A program made the position numbers and the translations under genes. Under the pieces are notes generated by a model, which was not told where the DNA came from, made no database searches, and was given only the letters and a program-made list of their open reading frames with translations. Positions 1-5,368 of a DNA stretch of 5,704 bases are shown here, one piece after another (the stretch's first letter is position 1; the number at the start of each line of letters is the position of its first letter). The stretch lies in the NCBI GenBank assembly GCA_002281005.1, contig NCFD01000100.1, positions 1 through 5,704 on the forward strand, given 5' to 3'. The stretch comes from Acidocella sp. 35-58-6. Its GTDB lineage: Bacteria; Pseudomonadota; Alphaproteobacteria; Acetobacterales; Acetobacteraceae.

Positions 1-321
1 CTCGGCGTCAAATCCCAACCCCGCGCCTTGCTGGCATCCGTGCCGGGCCTGAACCTCACCGAAATGGCCGACCCTGAAATTTGCTGCGGCTTCGGTGGCA
101 CATTCTGCATCAAGTACCCCGAAATCTCGACCCGCATGGCCACAGACAAATGCGCTGGCATCGAAGCCACCGGCGCTGAAATGCTCCTGGCAGGCGACCT
201 CGGCTGCCTTCTCAATATCGCAGGCCGCTTATCCCGCCAGGGCTCCAGCATCGAAGTCCGCCATATCGCCGAAGTACTGGCAGGCCTCGATGCCCCCGCG
301 ATCGGCAAACCCGCCGCCTGA
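1..321 (+). CDS. LutA/YkgE-family (Fe-S)-binding CCG-domain protein, 3' part only
   Basis: This is the C-terminal 106 residues of a gene whose start lies before the window; the frame is open from base 1 and ends in TGA at 319-321. The fragment carries the second cysteine-rich CCG domain. The CCGFGGTF motif begins at base 82, and a later single cysteine sits in AGDLGCLLNIAGR (Cys codon 205-207). In the family, the CX(n)CCG...CXXC-type domains bind an iron-sulfur cluster or serve heterodisulfide-reductase-like electron transfer. LutA works with LutB and LutC in L-lactate oxidation, and relatives act in glycolate oxidation (GlcF type). The ATGAE...GDLGCLLNIAGRLSR stretch is typical of LutA/YkgE proteins rather than GlcF; this is from memory. 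No lutB or lutC follows: the next gene is convergent, so partners, if any, are upstream. The motif is clear, but the physiological substrate cannot be told from this fragment. Confidence 0.85.
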   Translation, partial: LGVKSQPRALLASVPGLNLTEMADPEICCGFGGTFCIKYPEISTRMATDKCAGIEATGAEMLLAGDLGCLLNIAGRLSRQGSSIEVRHIAEVLAGLDAPAIGKPAA

Positions 322-351
322 TCCGCCGCCTACTCCGCCGCCTGATCCGCC
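311..351. repeat. 12-bp tandem repeat, about 3.4 copies, spanning two convergent stop codons
   Basis: The unit CCGCCGCCTGAT occurs at 311-322, as the variant CCGCCGCCTACT at 323-334, and again at 335-346, followed by the first five bases of a fourth copy (347-351). The TGA of the first copy is the stop of the + strand iron-sulfur protein gene. The CTA of the second copy is the TAG stop of the - strand MaoC-like gene. The third copy codes for the last residues of the MaoC-like protein (ADQAAE). On the - strand the repeat is a run of GG doublets. The repeat is read directly from the sequence; any role is unknown. Confidence 0.9.
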
Positions 352-761
352 AGCAAAACCGCTTTCCCCGTCCCGGTCACCGCCACTTCGCCGGTTGAAT
401 GCACCGTCAGCGTCCCCGTCATGTCGATAATATCGCCCAACCCCGGCTTGGCAGTCACGTGTGTCACCTCCCAGGCCATCGTCACGCTCTCCCCCATCCG
501 AACCGCCTTGCGAAACTTAAAACTATAATCCAGCCCCAGCGCCTTGCCTTTTCCGGCCAGATAAGTGGCTGTCATCGCCATCATCATCCCGGTCGATTGC
601 GTACCGCTGATAATCAAACCGCCAAACCGGCCCTTTGACGCAAAATCTTCATCATGATGCGCGGGGTTGAAATCCCCCACCAGCGCCGCAAACGCCCGCG
701 CCCCCGCCTCATCAAAGGTCACCACCTGCTCAAACCGCTCGCCGACACTCAACCCCGCCAT
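330..761 (-). CDS. MaoC-like (R)-specific enoyl-CoA hydratase (hotdog fold)
   Basis: The predicted protein has 143 residues, the usual length of a single-hotdog MaoC/PhaJ hydratase. The hydratase signature GDFNPAHHDEDFA lies at residues 29-41, with the expected catalytic pair Asp30 and His35 at the same five-residue spacing as in PhaJ. It is followed by the conserved GGLIISGTQSTGM helix region. Such enzymes add water to trans-2-enoyl-CoA to give (R)-3-hydroxyacyl-CoA, linking beta-oxidation to polyhydroxyalkanoate synthesis or other acyl-CoA routes; the exact substrate is not evident. I chose the ATG at 761-759 because GGAGAG (773-768) lies 6 nt upstream and the family fold starts just after it. 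The frame stays open to an ATG at 875, but those 38 extra residues look like translated spacer. The gene converges on the iron-sulfur gene (8 nt between stops) and diverges from galU. The family call is firm; the role is open. Confidence 0.88.
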   Translation of the reverse strand: MAGLSVGERFEQVVTFDEAGARAFAALVGDFNPAHHDEDFASKGRFGGLIISGTQSTGMMMAMTATYLAGKGKALGLDYSFKFRKAVRMGESVTMAWEVTHVTAKPGLGDIIDMTGTLTVHSTGEVAVTGTGKAVLLADQAAE

Positions 762-767
762 GAACTT

Positions 768-773
768 CTCTCC
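768..773 (-). promoter_or_regulatory. Ribosome binding site of the MaoC-like gene
   Basis: On the - strand GGAGAG is followed by six bases and then ATG (761-759). It decides the start, because the upstream in-frame ATGs (812 and 875) lack an equally good site. Confidence 0.7.
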
Positions 774-890
774 ATCCCAACCACCTCCGGCTTGCCCGGT
801 TTTACCTCCCATGGCACTGGTTTTCCGCCGCCGCAATTCTGCCGTACAAGCCGTATTGAAGCACCGCAATTTCACACCGCGTGCATTTTT

Positions 891-896
891 AAGGAG
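891..896 (+). promoter_or_regulatory. Ribosome binding site of galU, in front of a TTG start
   Basis: AAGGAG lies 8 nt before TTG at 905-907. This near-perfect Shine-Dalgarno sequence, together with the conserved N-terminus that begins right at this codon, supports the unusual TTG start. No ATG or GTG is available at a suitable distance. Confidence 0.85.
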
Positions 897-904
897 AGCG
901 TTTT

Positions 905-1780
905 TTGATCAAGCCGCTGCGTAAAGCTGTCCTGCCGGTTGCCGGCCTGGGTACCCGCTTCCTGCCCGCCACCAAGGCCATGCCCAAGGAAATGCTCCCC
1001 GTCGTGGATAAACCCTTGATCCAATATGCTGTCGATGAAGCCCGCGCCGCCGGCATCGAACAATTCTGTATGGTCACCGGCCGTGGCAAAACCGCCCTCA
1101 TCGACCATTTTGACATCGCCTTCGAACTCGAGGCCACGCTGGCCGAACGCGGCAAGCGCGATGCTCTGGTTCTGCTGCGCGAAGAAGCCATGCCGCCCGG
1201 CTCCATCACCACGGTGCGCCAGCAGGTCCCGCTCGGCCTGGGCCATGCCATCTGGTGCGCCCGTGCCTTCATCGGTGACGACGCTTTCGCCATCCTGCTA
1301 CCCGACGACCTCGTGCTCAGCCGAACACCTTGCATGCAACAACTTGCCGACGTCTATCACGAAACTGGCGGCAACGTCGTCGCGGTCGCTGAAGTCCCGC
1401 ACGAGCAAACCAACCGCTACGGCATCCTCGACATCGGGCACACCGAAGGTAACCGAGTCGAGGTCAAAGGTCTGGTTGAAAAACCCGCCCCCAAGGACGC
1501 CCCGTCCAACCTCTCCGTCATTGGCCGCTATATATTGCTGCCCGAAGTCGTGACGTTCCTCTCCCAAATGGAACGCGGTGCGGGCAATGAGGTCCAACTC
1601 ACCGACGCCATGGCCAAAATGATCGGCCACGCCCCCTTCCACGGCCTGAAATTCGAAGGCAAGCGCTTCGACTGCGGCGACAAAATCGGCTTCCTCGAAG
1701 CCCAGATCGCCTTCGCCCTCTCCCGCCCCGACCTCGCGCCGGCGGTCCGTGACTTCCTTAAACTTTACGCCAACATTTGA
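905..1780 (+). CDS. galU: UTP-glucose-1-phosphate uridylyltransferase GalU
   Basis: The 291-residue protein has the usual length for bacterial GalU. It catalyses UTP + glucose-1-phosphate -> UDP-glucose + PPi in the cytoplasm, supplying glucosyl and, indirectly, galactosyl and glucuronosyl donors for exopolysaccharide, LPS and glycolipids. The N-terminal nucleotide-binding loop reads GLGTRFLPATKAMPKEMLP (from residue 14), followed by VVDKPLIQY. The LPDD metal/nucleotide motif is at residues 132-135, the VEKP motif around 191-194 (Lys193) and the DCGDK motif at 256-260. The start is TTG (905-907), preceded by AAGGAG at 8-nt spacing, and translation starts directly with the conserved IKPLRKAVLPVAG. 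The gene leads a probable two-gene operon with the phosphohexomutase that makes its substrate, starting 7 nt after its stop. A rarer homolog acting on another sugar-1-phosphate cannot be excluded, but the motifs and context fit GalU well. Confidence 0.96.
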   Translation: MIKPLRKAVLPVAGLGTRFLPATKAMPKEMLPVVDKPLIQYAVDEARAAGIEQFCMVTGRGKTALIDHFDIAFELEATLAERGKRDALVLLREEAMPPGSITTVRQQVPLGLGHAIWCARAFIGDDAFAILLPDDLVLSRTPCMQQLADVYHETGGNVVAVAEVPHEQTNRYGILDIGHTEGNRVEVKGLVEKPAPKDAPSNLSVIGRYILLPEVVTFLSQMERGAGNEVQLTDAMAKMIGHAPFHGLKFEGKRFDCGDKIGFLEAQIAFALSRPDLAPAVRDFLKLYANI

Positions 1781-1783
1781 GAG
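1779..1783 (+). promoter_or_regulatory. Weak ribosome binding site overlapping the galU stop
   Basis: GAGAG begins at the G of the galU TGA stop and sits 4 nt before the ATG at 1788. The short, weak site inside the galU terminus suggests translational coupling of the mutase to galU. It supports the ATG at 1788 over the in-frame GTG at 1749, which lies inside galU. Confidence 0.5.
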
Positions 1784-1787
1784 TATC

Positions 1788-3149
1788 ATGACCTTCTCCC
1801 ATAAATTCGACGCCAGTTCGCTGCGCGAATACGACATCCGCGGCATCGTTGGCCAAACGCTCGGCGAAGCTGACGCTTTCGCCATCGGCCGCACCTTCGG
1901 CTCTATCGTCGCCAAATCGGGTGGCAAAACCGTCGCTGTCGGCTATGATGGCAGGCTCTCCTCCCCCGCCTTGGAAGCCAAACTTATCGAAGGCCTCACC
2001 GCCAGCGGCATGGATGTCATCACTGTCGGGCGCGGCCCGACCCCCATGCTCTATTTTGCCGCCTTCACTGAACACACTGACGGTGCGGTCATGGTCACCG
2101 GCAGTCACAACCCGTCCAACTATAACGGGTTCAAAATGATGCTCGGCAAAAAACCCTTCTTCGGCCAGGACATCCTCACCCTCGGCAAACTTGCCGCAGC
2201 GGGTGACGTCGTGCCCGCCACCACCGGCACGGTCACCAAAAAAGACGTGCATGAAGCCTATATTACCCGTCTGATGCAGGATTGGGACGGCGGCACCAAA
2301 AAACTCAAAATTATCTGGGACAACGGCAACGGCGCCGCCGGTGACGTCCTCAAACAACTGATCAAAAAACTCCCCGGCGACCACACCATCCTAAACGGTG
2401 ACATCGATGGTACGTTTCCGGCTCACCATCCCGACCCCACCGTTCCCAAAAACCTTGAACAACTAGTCTCCGCCGTCCGTAAACAACACGCTGACATCGG
2501 CATCGCCTTCGACGGTGATGCTGACCGCATCGGCCTGGTCGATAATTCCGGCGAAATTCTGTTTGGCGACCAATTCCTTATTTTAATGGCGCGCGACATC
2601 CTAAAATCCCACCCCAAAGCCACCATCATCGCTGACGTCAAAGCCAGCCAGGTGCTATTCGATGAAATCGCCAAAGCCGGCGGCACGCCCTTAATGTGGA
2701 AAACCGGCCACAGCCTGATCAAATCCAAAATGGCCGAAACCAACGCCCCGCTCGCCGGTGAAATGTCCGGCCACATCTTCTTCAACGACAAATGGTTCGG
2801 TTTCGACGACGCCCTCTACGCCGCCATCCGCGTACTTGGCATCATCGCCCGCGGCACCGAAACTCTCGCCGCGTTCCGCGAAAGCCTGCCGCACGTCGTC
2901 AACACCCCGGAAATCCGCTTCGACTGCGCGGAAGACCGTAAATTCGCCGTCGTGGAGGAAGTCGCCGAGCGCCTGAAAGCCTCTGGTGAAACCGTCTGCG
3001 ATACTGACGGCGTACGGGTCAACACCGCAGACGGCTGGTGGCTGTTGCGCGCCTCCAACACCCAGGCAGTGCTCGTCGCCCGCGCCGAAGCCAACCGTGC
3101 GATCAACTGCCTGCTGATCGACAGCCACAACTTGTGGATCAACGACTGA
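1788..3149 (+). CDS. pgmG: Phosphoglucomutase/phosphomannomutase (alpha-D-phosphohexomutase, PgmG/AlgC type)
   Basis: The 453-residue protein matches the length of bacterial PMM/PGM enzymes. It interconverts hexose-6-phosphate and hexose-1-phosphate (glucose and mannose), feeding GalU encoded just upstream. All four domains show their hallmark: REYDIRG at residues 13-19; the active-site loop TGSHNPSNYNGFK with phosphoserine Ser106; the Mg-binding DGDADR at 242-247; the sugar-specificity loop GEMSGH at 324-329, the GEMSGH form typical of dual glucose/mannose enzymes; and the phosphate-binding RASNTQ at 421-426. I chose ATG 1788, 7 nt after the galU stop; an in-frame GTG at 1749 would add 13 unconserved residues within galU. 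All 28 lysines are coded AAA, which is odd for a GC-rich gene, whereas neighbours mix AAA and AAG. The symbol follows sphingomonad naming; manB, algC or rfbK would be used elsewhere. Enzyme class is certain; in vivo preference is inferred from the galU linkage. Confidence 0.94.
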   Translation: MTFSHKFDASSLREYDIRGIVGQTLGEADAFAIGRTFGSIVAKSGGKTVAVGYDGRLSSPALEAKLIEGLTASGMDVITVGRGPTPMLYFAAFTEHTDGAVMVTGSHNPSNYNGFKMMLGKKPFFGQDILTLGKLAAAGDVVPATTGTVTKKDVHEAYITRLMQDWDGGTKKLKIIWDNGNGAAGDVLKQLIKKLPGDHTILNGDIDGTFPAHHPDPTVPKNLEQLVSAVRKQHADIGIAFDGDADRIGLVDNSGEILFGDQFLILMARDILKSHPKATIIADVKASQVLFDEIAKAGGTPLMWKTGHSLIKSKMAETNAPLAGEMSGHIFFNDKWFGFDDALYAAIRVLGIIARGTETLAAFRESLPHVVNTPEIRFDCAEDRKFAVVEEVAERLKASGETVCDTDGVRVNTADGWWLLRASNTQAVLVARAEANRAINCLLIDSHNLWIND

Positions 3150-3202
3150 TCTGGTGACATTTGTCATTGCCGGAAGCCTGCGCCTTGCGCATGTCTTGCG
3201 CC
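3150..3202. promoter_or_regulatory. Short spacer with a small palindrome before the large exported-protein gene
   Basis: This 53-nt gap holds the inverted repeat TGACA-TT-TGTCA (3155-3166) and GGAAG (3172-3176), a possible ribosome binding site. GGAAG lies 8 nt before an in-frame TTG (3185), 14 nt before ATG 3191 and 26 nt before ATG 3203. I see no convincing sigma70 promoter and no hairpin with a T-run that would act as a terminator for the mutase gene. Read-through from galU-pgmG is therefore possible. Confidence 0.4.
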
Positions 3203-5368
3203 ATGGCGAAAAGCGATAGACGGACTCATCTTCGGCGCAATCTTTCGGCGTGGCTGCGCAAGCACCCGCTGCGCACTGCTGCGGGGGCGGTCGCGCTTTC
3301 CACGGTCGGCATTGGCGGCACGCTTTGGGCGTGCGCTGACCCGTCGTGCACCCCGGCGTGGGAATTGGGCGCTGCGGACTATGAATGCGCCGGGCGCGCG
3401 ATGATCAGCCCCGGCAACGATACGCGGATCAACCTGCTGCTATTGATGCAAAGCCTGCATCCTGTGCCCGACGCCGCAACCGCCGTGGGGCCGGACCCCT
3501 ACGATCCGCAATATGGGCGCACTTTCATGTCATGGGCAGGAATGCGCCAGACGTTGTGGCCACATGCGGAAACGGCAGGTTACAGCGGTGAAGAAGCGCC
3601 ATCGTGCGAACCGGCAGTGAGCGGCAGCCCGGCGTTCCTTGGTGCTATCGCCGCCGACGCCGGACTTTCCGATGCCGAACGCACGGCCCTCACCGCCCTG
3701 CGCGCGCAGACAGGATGCAACGAAGGAGCGTGGAACGAACCGGCGATCACTAGCAAACCGGGGCATGAATACCTTGCCTATCTGAAGGCTGCCGATGCCT
3801 TTCACAAGAATGACTGGTCGGTCGCTTCTCAAGGCTTTTCCGCCCTCACCCGCGCCAAATCGGCGTGGGTGGCAGAAACCGCCCGCTACATGCCAATTCG
3901 CATCGGGTTGCGCATGGCGATTGCCACGTCAGTGGACGAATGGGGCGATTTCGTCGGCACCGAAAAAGTCGACAAGCCCTCACTGGAAGCGGCGAGCGGT
4001 GCAATTGACGACTACCTGAAAGCCTATCCCAAAGGCCGCTATGCTGCCTCTGCGCAGGGTCTGAAACGCCGTGTGGCATGGCTCCGCGGCGATATGCCAA
4101 CGCTGGTGCAGCACTATGAAACACTGCTGGCAAGCACACCCGGCTCAAGCGAGGCTGCTGCCAATCTGGCCGAGGAGATCGACAGCAAACTGCTTGAACA
4201 CGCAGACGCCGCACAGATCGCCGCTCAGGGCAAAGCGCCGCTGCTGCTGGCAGTCGCCGATTTCAAGCAGATGCGCCCCTCCGGCGATGATTCCATCGGC
4301 CTTTCAACCAGCGATCTTGCCGCGCAGAAGGCCCAGTTTTCCGCGCATCCAGAGCTTTACGGGCTGATCGAGGCGAGCCGCGCAACCTACGCCGGTGGCG
4401 ATGCCAAGGCGGTGCTGGCTCTCGTGCCCGATGCGGCGCGGCAGCCGCGCTACAAGCCGCTTGCGTTCAGCCGCCAGACCTTGCGCGGAATGGCGCTGGG
4501 CAAACTGCGCGATCCGAACGAGGCGGGGTTCTGGCGTGAACTGCTGGGCGGGGCCAGCCCGGTTTACCAGCGCCCACTGGCGGAACTCGGCCTTGCCGTG
4601 CGCTGGCAACGGGACCGGCGCGTCGATCAGATCTTCGCGCCCGGATCGCCGATCACCGACCCGACGATCCGCGAGATCCTGCTGCAAACCGTTGCCACGC
4701 CCGCCATCCTGCGCGCCAACATCGCCAACACCTCACGCCCTGCGCACGAACGCGACGTGGCGCGGTTTTCGCTGCTATACAAAGACCTGGCGCGCGGGGC
4801 CTATGCCGATTTCACGCGCGATCTGGCGCTGGTGCCTGCCGAAGCCAATGTCGACGGCGGGCTGTGGGACTTTGCACGGCAGGATGCGGTGCCGGTGGGT
4901 CTGTTCCGCAAGGGCCGCTGGTCCGATGGCTTCGCCTGCCCTGCCCTTGCCGAAACCGCCGCAACGCTCGCCCGCGCACCCAAGGATCACCGCGCGCAGT
5001 TGTGTCTTGGCGATTTCTACCGGCTCAACGGGTTCGATGGCTTTGCGCTGTTCAACCCGGACGGGAACGAGATGGCGCTCGGCAACGGGCCGGATGGCTT
5101 CGGCGGCAAGGCAGTGGCGCGCGGCGCAATCTATGACGCGGTCATAGCCGACAAGACCGCGGCGCCCGATCTGCGTGCCTACGCGCTCTATCGCGCCGTG
5201 ATGTGCTATGCGCCTTCGGGCTACAACGGGTGCAGCGGCCCGGCATGGACCATGGCCGAAATGGATGCTGCCCAAGCGCCTACCGCCACACGCAAGGCAT
5301 GGTTCACCGAACTCAAGCAGCGCTACCCGAACAGCCCATGGGCCAAACGTCTGCGCTACTACTGGTGA
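3203..5368 (+). CDS. Large exported protein of unknown function with TPR-like helical stretches
   Basis: About 721 residues. I do not recognise a named family. The N-terminus is basic (MAKSDRRTHLRRNLSAWLRK) and is followed by a hydrophobic stretch at about residues 25-43 ending LWACADPSC. This is a signal peptide or membrane anchor: it could be cut after Ala45 (ACA), lipidated at Cys44 (Trp at -2 is atypical), or left uncut. Just after it come C49, C62 and a PGNDTRINLLLLM segment. Amphipathic helical stretches resemble TPR/BamD-like repeats: around 190-215 (YLAYLKAADAFHKNDW), 270-298 (DDYLKAYPKGRYAASAQGL) and the C-terminus (RYPNSPWAKRLRYYW). A Gly-rich NPDGNEMALGNGPDGFGG segment lies near 613-632. 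The start is uncertain: TTG 3161, TTG 3185 (GGAAG at 8 nt), ATG 3191 and ATG 3203 are in frame. I use 3203 because the basic n-region begins there. The stop overlaps the next start (GTGA), so the two are probably coupled and work together in the envelope. Codon use is more G-rich than in the genes upstream. Confidence 0.85.
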   Translation: MAKSDRRTHLRRNLSAWLRKHPLRTAAGAVALSTVGIGGTLWACADPSCTPAWELGAADYECAGRAMISPGNDTRINLLLLMQSLHPVPDAATAVGPDPYDPQYGRTFMSWAGMRQTLWPHAETAGYSGEEAPSCEPAVSGSPAFLGAIAADAGLSDAERTALTALRAQTGCNEGAWNEPAITSKPGHEYLAYLKAADAFHKNDWSVASQGFSALTRAKSAWVAETARYMPIRIGLRMAIATSVDEWGDFVGTEKVDKPSLEAASGAIDDYLKAYPKGRYAASAQGLKRRVAWLRGDMPTLVQHYETLLASTPGSSEAAANLAEEIDSKLLEHADAAQIAAQGKAPLLLAVADFKQMRPSGDDSIGLSTSDLAAQKAQFSAHPELYGLIEASRATYAGGDAKAVLALVPDAARQPRYKPLAFSRQTLRGMALGKLRDPNEAGFWRELLGGASPVYQRPLAELGLAVRWQRDRRVDQIFAPGSPITDPTIREILLQTVATPAILRANIANTSRPAHERDVARFSLLYKDLARGAYADFTRDLALVPAEANVDGGLWDFARQDAVPVGLFRKGRWSDGFACPALAETAATLARAPKDHRAQLCLGDFYRLNGFDGFALFNPDGNEMALGNGPDGFGGKAVARGAIYDAVIADKTAAPDLRAYALYRAVMCYAPSGYNGCSGPAWTMAEMDAAQAPTATRKAWFTELKQRYPNSPWAKRLRYYW

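Larger units (their letters stand above)
762..904. promoter_or_regulatory. Divergent intergenic region between the MaoC-like gene and galU
   Basis: This 143-nt spacer separates two divergently read genes, so promoters for both should lie here. I looked for sigma70-like -35/-10 pairs on each strand and found none good enough to name. TTGAAG at 856-861 is a possible -35 toward galU but has no convincing -10 at normal spacing. Its galU-proximal end (about 883-906) is AT-rich compared with its surroundings. CACCGC occurs twice, at 862-867 and 875-880, 13 nt apart; this may be chance. Confidence 0.5.

Noticed and set aside
762..875. N-terminal extension of the MaoC-like protein to the ATG at 875
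   Set aside because: The 38 added residues do not resemble the hotdog family, while ATG 761 has a GGAGAG site at good spacing.
856..884. Sigma70 promoter for galU from TTGAAG (856-861)
   Set aside because: At 16-18 nt spacing there is no TATAAT-like hexamer (GCGTGC at 17 nt), so I do not call it.
872..1246. Antisense open frame of 124 codons opposite galU
   Set aside because: It lies opposite strongly conserved galU sequence and shows no recognisable domain; it is a by-product of the GC-rich codon pattern.
1298..1927. Antisense open frame of 209 codons opposite galU and the mutase start
   Set aside because: It crosses two well-supported genes on the other strand and its composition mirrors their codon bias; no motif or ribosome binding site supports it.
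2148..2303. Programmed frameshift at the AAA AAA runs of the mutase gene
   Set aside because: The runs read C AAA AAA in frame and lack the X XXY YYZ slippery heptamer; the full-length frame gives an intact four-domain enzyme.
1758..2384. Antisense open frame of 208 codons opposite the mutase
   Set aside because: It covers the conserved catalytic Ser106 region of the real gene; its Gly/Asp-rich sequence is typical of a reverse-frame shadow.
4395..5147. + strand open frame of 250 codons in another frame of the large gene
   Set aside because: Its Arg/Cys/Ser-rich sequence is what a shifted reading of GC-rich coding DNA gives; it overlaps the larger frame completely.
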